From: an uncultured Planctomycetaceae bacterium
GTDB lineage: Bacteria; Planctomycetota; Planctomycetia; Planctomycetales; Planctomycetaceae
NCBI GenBank assembly: GCA_937916515.1
Contig: CALFSX010000064.1
Location: forward strand, 62,001-126,000
Length of the DNA stretch: 64,000 nt
Direction: 5' to 3'
Shown here piece after piece: positions 54,112 to 63,008 of the stretch. Each line of letters begins with the position of its first letter. Position 1 is the first letter of the stretch. The notes beneath the pieces were generated by a model. That model had not been told where the DNA came from and searched no databases. It saw nothing but the letters and a program-made list of their open reading frames with translations. Made by a program: the position numbers and the translations under genes.

Positions 54112-54461
54112 ACATTCGCGTCAAAGCGAACGCCTTTCCAAGGCGATCGAAGCCCGGCATTTCCCAAAGATGTCGGGCTTCTGCTTGCGCTGGCAGTAAC
54201 GAAGAACGAAAACAGCGCCGACAGACATCATGGCGTGGCGATGTTTGATGTCGCCAACAACTGAACTCAGGCGTCGTGCTCAGGCTGTGTTGTGCAACGC
54301 CGTCAGCGCTCTTCAACAAACACGCGAGGCTTTCACCAAACTCTCGGCAGGCAACGCCCGTCGATGATGCCACCACAGCAAACGCGGCACCGGCGCAACC
54401 GCTGAGTTGCGATTATCTGCCACACTGCCGCCCGTCGCCAACCTGCCGCGCCAAACGCCGA
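54112..54461. other. Intergenic region between convergent genes
   Basis: 350 bp between the S41 peptidase and pyrG stops. Besides the hairpin at 54149-54181 nothing is recognised. Confidence 0.5.
54149..54181. terminator. Possible terminator after the S41 peptidase gene
   Basis: GAAGCCCGGCAT (54149-54160) pairs with ATGTCGGGCTTC (54170-54181) with one G·U, around a 9-base loop, 38 bp after the stop codon. There is no T-tract, so it may be a weak terminator or an mRNA 3' end stabiliser. Confidence 0.5.
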
Positions 54462-56075
54462 CTACTTCGTCCGCAACTGACGTTGTTCCAGAGCAGCACC
54501 GATGAAGCCACAGAACAACGGATGAGCGTTGTGCGGCTGCGACTTGAACTCAGGGTGATACTGAACGGCCACGTACCACGGATGATCGGGCACTTCGACG
54601 ATTTCAACCAAACTGCCGTCGGGACTTGTTCCCACTGGTGACATGCCAGCCGCAACGAACTGATCGCGATACCGTGAATTGAATTCGTAGCGATGCCGAT
54701 GACGTTCGTGAATCTCCTGCATGCCATAGGCTTCCAGAGAACGAGAACCATCTGCCAACAAGCATGGCTGCGAACCAAGCCGCATCGTACCGCCTTTGTC
54801 TTCAACCGTTGATTGTTCTTCCAGAAGGCAGATGACGGGGTTTTGCGTGTCCGCCTGAAACTCCGTACTGTTGGCGTCTGTCATGCCCATCACGTTGCGA
54901 GCAAACTCAATCACAGAACACTGCATTCCCAGGCAGATTCCGAAGTAAGGCATCTTGTTTTCACGAGCAAACCGAATCGCCTGAATCTTACCTTCAACGC
55001 CACGCATTCCGAAACCGCCAGGAATCAGCAGCCCATCAACTCCCGCCAGCAGCGAAGCCGCGTCATGACGCTGGAAGTCTTCCGCTTCAATTCGCTTGGC
55101 GATGACTCGCGTGGAATGGTGAAAGCCGGCGTGGTCCAATGATTCGTAAATCGACTTGTACGCATCACGGTGCTCAATGTACTTGCCAACAACAGCAATC
55201 GTGACTTCGTGGCGTGGGTTGCGAATGCGATGAATAAGGTCGCGGTAGTCGTCGAGCTGAAGAGGCCCCGCTTCCATTCCAAGCTTCTCAATGATCAATT
55301 CATCAAGCTTATGCTCAACAAGGCCCATCGGCACTTCGTAAATCGAATACTCCTTATCGACTTCTTCGATAACGGCACGTTTTTCAACGTTACAGAACAA
55401 TGCAATTTTGTCGGTATGCTCTCTACCGATCGGGCGTTCTGTCCGACAAACCAGGATATCTGGTTGGATACCGATTGTTCGCAGTTGCTGCACGCTGTGT
55501 TGAGTCGGCTTGGTCTTCGCTTCGCGAGCGGCCTTTAAGTAGGGCACCAGCGTTAAGTGGATGAACAAACAGTTCTCTTTGCCGATATCCAACGGAATCT
55601 GGCGTATTGCTTCCAGAAACGGCAGGCCTTCAATATCCCCAATTGTGCCGCCAAGTTCAGTGATCACCACGTCAACATCCGGTGAGGCCAGGCGTCGAAT
55701 GCTTTGTTTGATTTCGTCGGTAATATGCGGCACCACCTGAACTGTGTGACCGAGATATTCCCCACGACGCTCTTTGTTGATAACCGACTGGTAAATCTGA
55801 CCAGTAGTATAATTGCTGTCACGATTCAAAATGCTGGACGTGAATCGCTCGTAGTGCCCGAGGTCCAGGTCGGTTTCAGACCCGTCGTCCAACACATAGA
55901 CTTCGCCGTGCTGAAAGGGGCTCATTGTGCCCGGATCGACGTTAATGTACGGATCCAGTTTTTGCATGCGGACAGTCAGACCGCGACGTTCCAGCAACAT
56001 GCCGATGGAGGCGGACGTCAATCCCTTGCCAAGAGAGCTGACCACGCCGCCGGTTACGAAAATATGCCGAGTCAT
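54462..56075 (-). CDS. pyrG: CTP synthase
   Basis: 537 aa, full length. The N-terminal synthetase domain starts [20 protein letters not shown] (P-loop) and contains [16 protein letters not shown] and [16 protein letters not shown]. The C-terminal glutaminase domain (~300-535) has [18 protein letters not shown] with the nucleophile Cys, and VQYHPEF with the catalytic His. It makes CTP from UTP with glutamine as nitrogen donor. CAGGGAAAT precedes the ATG at 56075. It is monocistronic. Confidence 0.97.
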   Translation of the reverse strand: MTRHIFVTGGVVSSLGKGLTSASIGMLLERRGLTVRMQKLDPYINVDPGTMSPFQHGEVYVLDDGSETDLDLGHYERFTSSILNRDSNYTTGQIYQSVINKERRGEYLGHTVQVVPHITDEIKQSIRRLASPDVDVVITELGGTIGDIEGLPFLEAIRQIPLDIGKENCLFIHLTLVPYLKAAREAKTKPTQHSVQQLRTIGIQPDILVCRTERPIGREHTDKIALFCNVEKRAVIEEVDKEYSIYEVPMGLVEHKLDELIIEKLGMEAGPLQLDDYRDLIHRIRNPRHEVTIAVVGKYIEHRDAYKSIYESLDHAGFHHSTRVIAKRIEAEDFQRHDAASLLAGVDGLLIPGGFGMRGVEGKIQAIRFARENKMPYFGICLGMQCSVIEFARNVMGMTDANSTEFQADTQNPVICLLEEQSTVEDKGGTMRLGSQPCLLADGSRSLEAYGMQEIHERHRHRYEFNSRYRDQFVAAGMSPVGTSPDGSLVEIVEVPDHPWYVAVQYHPEFKSQPHNAHPLFCGFIGAALEQRQLRTK

Positions 56076-56729
56076 GTCGTTCTGATTTCCCTGATGATGC
56101 AGTTCGACAAACCGCGTCGAACTTCTGCGTTTTCTTGATTCCGTTCAGTATTTGCCAAGGAATTACGACAAATCGCTGGATGTTTGGCGACTAACGATTC
56201 AGGGCAAATGTCCTCAGCTCAGCTATTAAAGCGTGTCTGAAAAAGTCCTCAACGCCACCACCAATCAATCCTCAATAAGAGCCGAAAATGGGATTCCGAA
56301 CCTGCAGAACACGAACTCAGACAGAACCCGGCGGCCAAAATTTGTCAGAGCTTCAACCCGATTATTGGCATATTGGGTTGACGTTTTCAAAATACCGAAG
56401 CCCCAACTCACCAGACCACATTCCCCTATAGGCTCGGCCAGGCGCTGAAATAATTCCGCGTAGAGCAATTGAATCACCCCTGGGACTCACTCAAACTGAT
56501 ACACTGCCGAAGGCGATCCACGTCGATCACAAACCTACCGCAGCAGTTCTTCAATTCCCGGAATTTGCCGCGACAAGCAAAAATGTGATCCGAAAAAGAA
56601 CTCGCGGAAACGGATACCTAAGCCACAAAGCCGTTTCAACAAGCAATGCAGTTTCTAAAACAGATCATGCTGCAACTCTTCAAAATGCAAAACGACGGCA
56701 ATCGATTGCCCCCGAATCGATGGAATATC
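56076..56729. other. Intergenic region between divergent genes
   Basis: About 650 bp upstream of pyrG and of the small lipoprotein gene. Small frames at 56233-56448 (+) and 56265-56477 (-) have no recognisable product. The lipoprotein frame stays open up to 56646 but without signal-peptide character there. Confidence 0.5.
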
Positions 56730-57137
56730 ATGAAACCACTTCGCTCGCAAATCAGAATCTGTCTCATTTGCATAACAGTCACCTGCGTCGCCGTCGGATG
56801 TGGCGGAAATTCCGGACCAGCCAGAATGCCGATTAACGGCACTGTCACAGCTACTGCCATTACCGAAAAACTGAACGGAACAATTGCCGTGCTTCCTGCG
56901 GGGTCGACAAAAGGGCCAGCTGCAAATGGAACCATCAACGACGGGCTGTATCATTTTTCCAGCGACAACGGCCCAACTGTCGGAACTCACCACGTAATTA
57001 TTGATATCGAACCGCCTCGCGGCAAAATGGATAACTCAGCCGCCGCGAAGGTTCAGTGGAAATTCGAATTCGATATCGATGTGCCGGAGTCGCCGCCATT
57101 CTTATTCGACTTCGAACTTATTCGGGACACAGAATAA
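56730..57137 (+). CDS. Small lipoprotein upstream of a DUF1559 gene
   Basis: 135 aa from ATG 56730, which gives the lipoprotein signal IRICLICITVTCVAVGC with lipobox AVGC. The mature part looks like one immunoglobulin-like beta domain: INGTVTATAITEKLNGTIAV, GLYHFSSDNGPTVGTHHVII, FEFDIDVPESPPFLFDFEL. Such 'carboxypeptidase-regulatory-like' lipoproteins often accompany DUF1559 genes in Planctomycetota. Its stop codon is followed directly by the ATG of the DUF1559 gene, so the two are cotranscribed. Function unknown. Confidence 0.8.
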   Translation: MKPLRSQIRICLICITVTCVAVGCGGNSGPARMPINGTVTATAITEKLNGTIAVLPAGSTKGPAANGTINDGLYHFSSDNGPTVGTHHVIIDIEPPRGKMDNSAAAKVQWKFEFDIDVPESPPFLFDFELIRDTE

Positions 57138-58118
57138 ATGATGCCGAACGAACAGAGTGTCGCCGCTTTTCGCGTAATAAGCACGACCTCAAACACTGCC
57201 AAAGCAAAACGGCAGTGGACATCACAACGCAATGCAATCAGCGGCGGTTTTACACTGATTGAACTGCTGGTTGTGATCGCCGTGATTTCCGTGTTAATTG
57301 CCTTGCTGATTCCCGCCGTTCAACAGGCACGAGAAGCTGCCAGACGCACCCAGTGCAAAAACAATCTCAAACAAATTGGCATCGCGATGCACGGCTATCA
57401 CGATGTACACAAAGTATTCCCCATGGGCAGCACAACAGAATCGCTGCCTGGAGCCTGGGGCATGATGGCTCAGATGTTGCCGTACCTTGAAATGGCAAAC
57501 GCTTACAATCTGATCGACTTTGAAGCCGCAGGATGTTGTGACTCAGTCAGGTCACTTCAGGAAGCGTTGCCGCCCAAAGAAGATCCGTCGTCGAATCCGA
57601 TGAATGTGTTCTTTTGTTCAAGCGATTTCAATTCCGGACAACAACTGCTAAGCGGGCCGTTGGGACCGAATCCCAACACATATCCATGCGGCAAACTATA
57701 TTCAGGCGACTACCTTGGAATCAGCGGCGACAAAGAGGGCTCGCCCGGCTGCTCCGGCATCATAAAGGGAAACGGTACGTTTTATTCGCTCAGCAAAATT
57801 CGTATTAGCAACATAACAGACGGAACGTCCAACACGATGGTGATTGGTGAACGCGGAATCCCCAGCGACCTCGGCTGGGGTTGGTATCTGTGCGGTGGCA
57901 CAGAATGCGAGCACTATGTCAGCACAGAACGCGGCTTAAGCCCCGGACAGAATGTTCCGTCGTGGCAGGGCACGCTACGTCGTTTTTGGAGTTGGCATCC
58001 CGGCGGCACCCACTTTCTTATGGGAGACGGTTCCGTTCAGTTTTTCAGCTACAACATGGATTTCAACACTTACAAGGCAATGTCATCTCGGGCTGGCAAG
58101 GAAGTCGTGTCGTTTTGA
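57138..58118 (+). CDS. DUF1559 prepilin-type secreted protein
   Basis: 326 aa. The leader is about 37 residues long and ends at the type IV prepilin site GG|FTLIELLVVIAVISVLIALL, with Glu at +5 of the mature protein. Next come IPAVQQAREAARRTQCKNNL and GYHDVHKVFPMGS, typical of DUF1559, and a C-terminal H-x9-DG tail (HPGGTHFLMGDG). The family is hugely expanded in Planctomycetota; members are pseudopilin-like, their role is unknown. It follows its lipoprotein partner with no gap and is convergent with fliS. Confidence 0.92.
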   Translation: MMPNEQSVAAFRVISTTSNTAKAKRQWTSQRNAISGGFTLIELLVVIAVISVLIALLIPAVQQAREAARRTQCKNNLKQIGIAMHGYHDVHKVFPMGSTTESLPGAWGMMAQMLPYLEMANAYNLIDFEAAGCCDSVRSLQEALPPKEDPSSNPMNVFFCSSDFNSGQQLLSGPLGPNPNTYPCGKLYSGDYLGISGDKEGSPGCSGIIKGNGTFYSLSKIRISNITDGTSNTMVIGERGIPSDLGWGWYLCGGTECEHYVSTERGLSPGQNVPSWQGTLRRFWSWHPGGTHFLMGDGSVQFFSYNMDFNTYKAMSSRAGKEVVSF

Positions 58119-58197
58119 TTTTTCCCAGTACCGGATGGGCAGAACAAAATCGAAAGCCAACGCGAGTTAACTGATTAGACCTTGCAGTTCGCCTGCC

Positions 58198-58602
58198 TTA
58201 AGCAACGCCAGCAAAGTTGACCGCTGGAATCTGTCCGCAGGCTTCCGCCGCATTGGCTTCGTCGCGGATTTCTTCGAACCCGCTTCTGACAGTCGCCAGC
58301 AATTGCGCGGAATGACTCCACGCTGCTGCGTCGTTTGTGTAGATTCGATCCATGACGAAAGTACACAGTCGAAGGATGTTTTGAGGAAGTTCGCCAGCTT
58401 CCAGGGCAAGACCATCCACAATCAGCATGACTCTTTCACTGGCATCGCGGCGAAACGAACCTTCGTTCAAGTTTTTACCCGCGTTCAGGGCTGCAGCACC
58501 GGCTTCAAGTGAGCTGATGGCATGGTCATAGATGTGAATCAACATATCGATTCGGGTCCATGATTGAGCTTGAGTTGTCTTGTACCGAAGGCGAGGGTCC
58601 AT
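58198..58602 (-). CDS. fliS: Flagellar export chaperone FliS-like protein
   Basis: 134 aa, the usual size. It begins RLRYKTTQAQSWTRIDMLIHIYDHAISSL, matching the FliS helical start ('Y....v.tasp.eLi.mLYegai..l'), and continues as helices to RIYTNDAAAWSHSAQLLATV. It should bind the flagellin C-terminus and prevent premature assembly in the cytoplasm. AGGAG lies upstream of the ATG. It follows fliD on the same strand with a 176-bp gap. Confidence 0.75.
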   Translation of the reverse strand: MDPRLRYKTTQAQSWTRIDMLIHIYDHAISSLEAGAAALNAGKNLNEGSFRRDASERVMLIVDGLALEAGELPQNILRLCTFVMDRIYTNDAAAWSHSAQLLATVRSGFEEIRDEANAAEACGQIPAVNFAGVA

Positions 58603-58778
58603 ACTGATCCATTCTCCTGTGTCGTCAACGCCGACGAATCTTGTTCGCGGGGTTGGATAAAAAAATAAGTCACTACTCTGAAATAAACTAGTTTGTGCGA
58701 AGCCGAACGAACCGGTGACGGCATTTCAGATCGTCAACATTAACCCCTGCAACCAATTCTCAGGCGTCTTAAAACTCG

Positions 58779-60773
58779 TTACTTGTTCTGCAGGGAAAGC
58801 AATTGCGTGCTAAGAAAATTCCCAGTTGATGTCAGCTCACTCATGGCTGTTTCCAGATCAACGAATTGCTGAACCAGCTGTTCTCGTTGCAGATCAAACA
58901 AGACTTTTTGCCGATCAAACGAAGTCTGCAGGCTTTTAATCTCGTCATCAAAACTATCGTCCAGAATCGATAGCGTTCCTGTCTTTGCTTCCAGCAGTCC
59001 ACCAATAACCTTATCCAGCGTAGCTCCAATTCCCCGAGTCACCGAAAGGTCAGCTTCAACGCCAGCACCAATCTGCGAGGCATCAAGTGTGATCTGCAGC
59101 TGCAGGTCGGCGGTGTGAGAATTCTCGGAACGGCCGGTTAACGTTTGCCCCTTGCCAGTAGCCAATTCAACTTCACCATCAACCAGGAAAGAACCGGCAA
59201 CGTTAACACCCTGATCTTCTTCGCCGCCGGCAAATCCCAGAGTCGCAAGGCTGCTTCCACTGTCAATCTTAACCGACGACGTAGAGCCGTAGGCCGCAGA
59301 CGTAACCGACAGCTTGTCGCCGACAAGTCCAACTCGAACAGTTCGCCCCTTCAGTTCGGATGACTGATTAATCGTATCCTGAAGATTTTCAGCCAGCTCC
59401 GCCCTGGTGAATGTTCCTTCCCCAAGGCTGACTGTAGCGTCTGCCCCATCAATACTTAAAGTCAACTCTCGATTGCTGGAATCGATAACTATCGAACCGG
59501 CAAGATCAGTACCGGCTGTGATCGAAGCTCTTTCCGCGGCCTGAGTGATATTTACCTTGTAGCTGGACGTATCCGAAGGCAGAGTCTTTGTGCTGGCCCT
59601 GACAAAGCGAATACCAGAAATTGATGCATCCGCCTGGGTCGCAAACAAGTCTTTTAACTGCTCGGAGCCAACTCCACTTACATCACCATTCAAGACGCTT
59701 TGAAGCTTTGCTTCATTCAACGACAGCATCCCGGTGTCAGTGACGGATACGCCTATGGCCGATAAGCGGTTCAGGGATTGCGACACGCCCGGAACTGAAC
59801 CCAAAACAGAATCACGAATTGTTTGCTGCAGCGAAAAGACTGAGCGATTCCCCTGTAGAATACCCGCCTGATTGGACGCCGGATCGTATTTCGACAGCGT
59901 TTCAATCTGCCCCATCAGAGAATTGAATGAGTTCACGAAATTTTTCACGCCGTCAATGGCCGACTTGTTATCGCCCTTAACGGTAACTGAAATCTCGTCT
60001 CCGTCCGTCGCATTAATTACGTCAAGTCGAACGCCCGCGATCAGATCACTGAATTCGTTGGTTGAACTTTCAACGCTGATTGCCCCAACTCCACTTCCCA
60101 GTGTAATCGAAGCATTGGACGCAGCCTGTACGGGAGTGCCCAGATCGAATTCAATTTTCGATGCACTGCCCGAAGCCGCAGCCAGATTGTTTGTAATGCT
60201 GATTTCGTTGTCCGCCCCGGTCTTCGAAGACGATAACAGGATGCGATGCGAATTCGCCCCTCCTGAGGAATCGACAACAATCGACGCGGATACTCCGGAA
60301 TTGGAACTGTTAATCTCTTCAACAAGCCCTGCCAGAGTGTTGTTTGATGAATCAATGGTGATCGTTCGAAGGTCCCCGGAACCGACTCGCAGTTCCAGCG
60401 TTCCAGTCGTGATCTCTGCGTCGGCGTCAGAAACACCTTGAGAAGCAACCTGATGAGCACGCGCCACGTTATTAACGGTTAGTCGATAGATCCCGTTGGC
60501 CGCTGTTTCTTTGGCTGTGGCAACCAGTTTGCTATCGTCGCTTACAGTTGCCGTCTTGCGTGAGAACGGGTTTTCGTTGGGGCGCGAAAGATTTGTCGCA
60601 GTAGAACGCAGCCCCAGCAGATTCGCTTCCAGCGTGGCAAATGCTGACTGCTTCTTTACAACTTCACTCTGATTGAATTCAATGCGATCAAGCTGCGTCT
60701 GCTGAATCTGCAACAACCCAGTAATGATCGATTCGCTGTCGATTCCGGTAACAAGTCCGTCAATTGTTGGCAT
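58779..60773 (-). CDS. fliD: Flagellar hook-associated protein 2 (filament cap)
   Basis: 664 aa, longer than the ~470 aa of enterobacterial FliD. The N-terminal domain is canonical: IDGLVTGIDSESIITGLLQI, QTQLDRIEFNQSEVVKKQSA, then LLGLRSTATNLSRP and NPFSRKTATVSDD. The C-terminal coiled coil (~600-660: SLQTSFDRQKVLFDLQREQL, LVQQFVDLETAMSELTSTGNFL) is also typical. The middle carries two flagellin hook-IN type repeats (for example ~125-200 and ~400-475), explaining the length. It caps the filament and helps flagellin fold. Flagellin is encoded just upstream. Confidence 0.92.
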   Translation of the reverse strand: MPTIDGLVTGIDSESIITGLLQIQQTQLDRIEFNQSEVVKKQSAFATLEANLLGLRSTATNLSRPNENPFSRKTATVSDDSKLVATAKETAANGIYRLTVNNVARAHQVASQGVSDADAEITTGTLELRVGSGDLRTITIDSSNNTLAGLVEEINSSNSGVSASIVVDSSGGANSHRILLSSSKTGADNEISITNNLAAASGSASKIEFDLGTPVQAASNASITLGSGVGAISVESSTNEFSDLIAGVRLDVINATDGDEISVTVKGDNKSAIDGVKNFVNSFNSLMGQIETLSKYDPASNQAGILQGNRSVFSLQQTIRDSVLGSVPGVSQSLNRLSAIGVSVTDTGMLSLNEAKLQSVLNGDVSGVGSEQLKDLFATQADASISGIRFVRASTKTLPSDTSSYKVNITQAAERASITAGTDLAGSIVIDSSNRELTLSIDGADATVSLGEGTFTRAELAENLQDTINQSSELKGRTVRVGLVGDKLSVTSAAYGSTSSVKIDSGSSLATLGFAGGEEDQGVNVAGSFLVDGEVELATGKGQTLTGRSENSHTADLQLQITLDASQIGAGVEADLSVTRGIGATLDKVIGGLLEAKTGTLSILDDSFDDEIKSLQTSFDRQKVLFDLQREQLVQQFVDLETAMSELTSTGNFLSTQLLSLQNK

Positions 60774-61117
60774 GGATCAATCCCCGCACACACGTTTTGA
60801 GACTGTGCCTCAAAACACATTCGCTACCGTTCAGAAACACGACCGTATCGCTGCCGATAAAATCAATATGACACTCTTCGCCGCAGACGGAAGTCTTCAG
60901 CCCTGCGACCAGGCGACGCGTCAACCTGTTCATTCGCCAATGCCCCTTCGATCTACACAACAACGTCCGGCTGATCAACACGTTTTATCGCGTGATCAAC
61001 CGGACGTGTCTTCAATCGTTTTCATTCGCCGACTGTCCAGAGTCAGCTTCGCGTCTACATCAAATCATTGCTGCAAACCGAAACCTGTTTCCCCGATTTA
61101 GGCGGCGGCTTCCACTA
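60774..61117. other. Gap between flagellin and fliD
   Basis: 344 bp. It contains the inverted repeat at 60963-61007. A small minus-strand frame (60760-60981) would encode a basic 73-residue protein of no known family and is probably not a gene. Confidence 0.5.
60963..61007 (-). terminator. Inverted repeat downstream of flagellin
   Basis: ACGTCCGGCTGATCA (60963-60977) pairs with TGATCAACCGGACGT (60993-61007). The one imperfect position is a G·U wobble only on the minus strand, which fits a structure in the flagellin mRNA. It lies about 110 bp past the flagellin stop. No strong T-tract follows. Confidence 0.5.
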
Positions 61118-62536
61118 CTAACCAAGCAGCGACAGCACCAGCTGTGGCAACTGATTGGCGTTTCCAAGAACCGATGTACCAGCCTGAACGAGTACCTGAT
61201 TCTTTGTAAAGTTGGCAATTTCTTCTGCGAAGTCTGTGTCGCGAATTACCGACTCGGCATTCACAGTATTTTCCAAAGTTGAACGCAGGTTGTTGGCTGT
61301 CGATTCCAGCGTGTTTTGCTGGAACGCACCCAACGTACCGCGAAGAGTTGAAACAGTGTTAATGGCACTATCAATGATTCCGATGGCATCCTGAGCACCT
61401 GAAGCCGTGGAAACATCAATTTCAGCAAGACTTGCGAACTGGTTATCAGCCACGCCTGTTCCCAGCGATGCTGCACTGGTATTGGCAATGCTGATCTTAG
61501 CCGTTTGATTCTGGTTCGCACCGATCTGGAACACCAATGATGAGTCTTCAACGACAACATTGCCCTGTGCCCCCGTCACGGACTTCAACAGGTCTGTGCC
61601 GTCTTCGGCAATGCTTAATGTCAAACCATTTGCATCACCTGTATTGGCAGTCAGAGTAGTGCCGAGTCCTGTTGCCGCGTCACCGTCAATTGTGCCTTCA
61701 ATATCAACGCCGTCATCGGTGAGTGCGGTCGTTCCAATGCCACTGGTGTCACCAGCCGCTGCCACGTCGGACTCAGCGGAGATTGTTGCGGCAGATCCGA
61801 ATTCAGATGAATAAAGTCGAGTTGCGCCACCAGCACCATTTTTGTCTGCAATCACGCCGGTGTTCGCAGATTCCGCGTTAATTTTCGCAACAACAGCGTC
61901 CTGGTCATCACCGGTCGTCAAGTTGATTGTGACGCCGTTAATCGTCAGAACTTCGTCAGCGGCCAGAGTTGTTGTTTGAGCAGTTGCGTCAACTGTGGCT
62001 CGCTCAGCTTCAGTCGTCACTTCCACGGCGTAAGTGCCAGCCTGTGTATCTGTGGTGCCTGACACATCTGTGACATTTGCACTGGAAGGAGTTGTGCTCA
62101 GGCCGGCTGCATCACCGTTAAGAAGCTTCTTGGAACCGAACTGAGTATTCGTTGAAATTCGAGTAACGGTCTCCAGAGCATTAGCGATTTCAGCTTGATT
62201 CGCTGCTAATGCATCCGCATCGTTAACGCCGGAGTTCGCTGAGTCGATTGCAAGACTACGAACTTTTGTCAGCAGGGAGTTGATTTCGTTAAGAGCACCT
62301 TCTGCAGTCTGAACAAGCGAGACAGCTTTTTCCGAGTTGTCGATTGCCTGACGAAGACCGGCAATCTGAGCTCTCTGCTTTTCAGAAATCACAAGTGCAG
62401 CAGGGCCGTCTGCACCGCGGTTAACCTTCAGGCCGCTGGAAAGTCTTTCGACAGACTTCGCAACGGAGGACGATGCCCGCGTAAGATTGTGCTGGGCGTT
62501 TAGAGATGAAACATTGTTCGCAATTGACAGAGCCAT
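61118..62536 (-). CDS. Flagellin
   Basis: 472 aa. The N-terminal D0/D1 region is clear: SLNAQHNLTRASSSVAKSVE, RLSSGLKVNRGADGPAALVI, then QIAGLRQAIDNSEKAVSLVQ. The C-terminal D0/D1 region matches too: LGAFQQNTLESTANNLRSTL, ENTVNAESVIRDTDFAEEIA, LVQAGTSVLGNANQLPQLVL. The variable centre (~150-385) is rich in Thr, Ala and Asp and has beta-strand patterns including a hook-IN-like motif. GAGAGG precedes the ATG. It is the filament subunit; fliD and fliS follow on the same strand. Confidence 0.95.
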   Translation of the reverse strand: MALSIANNVSSLNAQHNLTRASSSVAKSVERLSSGLKVNRGADGPAALVISEKQRAQIAGLRQAIDNSEKAVSLVQTAEGALNEINSLLTKVRSLAIDSANSGVNDADALAANQAEIANALETVTRISTNTQFGSKKLLNGDAAGLSTTPSSANVTDVSGTTDTQAGTYAVEVTTEAERATVDATAQTTTLAADEVLTINGVTINLTTGDDQDAVVAKINAESANTGVIADKNGAGGATRLYSSEFGSAATISAESDVAAAGDTSGIGTTALTDDGVDIEGTIDGDAATGLGTTLTANTGDANGLTLSIAEDGTDLLKSVTGAQGNVVVEDSSLVFQIGANQNQTAKISIANTSAASLGTGVADNQFASLAEIDVSTASGAQDAIGIIDSAINTVSTLRGTLGAFQQNTLESTANNLRSTLENTVNAESVIRDTDFAEEIANFTKNQVLVQAGTSVLGNANQLPQLVLSLLG

Positions 62537-63008
62537 TAATCAGACCTCTCGTGTGGTGGTTTTTCTATCAGGCCCGTCGTTAACAACAAAGAGCCTATTC
62601 TCTGCTTTGGCTTCCTTGCCAGTTAAAATCGCGGACTCAATTCCATGATTTCGAATTAGTTTTGTAGACGTCGGTCTGAGGGGAGATCTCGTAACGTTTG
62701 CCACCGATTGCCTTACGATGCGTCCATGTTTCGAAGCTTTCGGAAAAATGTGAAAGCCGCGCTGACAGGACAGTTACCCCCATCCAACGCTTCAGGGAAA
62801 CTACGTATGTCCTAACCAGTAGAAGCCGAATCCTTCCGACTCGCAGTCTCTATCGAGGACTGTTTCCGGGGCTTGCGAAATCTTTTTTGATTCACTTCTG
62901 AATGCCGCCTGACCGATGAGCCTGTAACGAACAGGAAAGGTTCGCAGGTGAAGATGGTTATAACGATTAACGATCACGCACCAGAGCACGTTCAGGAAGG
63001 ACACGGCT
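62537..63008. other. Intergenic region between flagellin and a divergent gene
   Basis: About 470 bp, upstream of both neighbours. No convincing sigma-28 (TAAA-N15-GCCGATAA) or sigma-54 (-24/-12 GG/GC) promoter was found on the flagellin side by eye. No repeats or RNA genes seen. Confidence 0.5.

Noticed and set aside
60724-61101. A small gene between fliD and flagellin (either strand)
   Set aside because: Frames cross the inverted repeat and the fliD start, and the products match no flagellar protein such as FlaG or CsrA.
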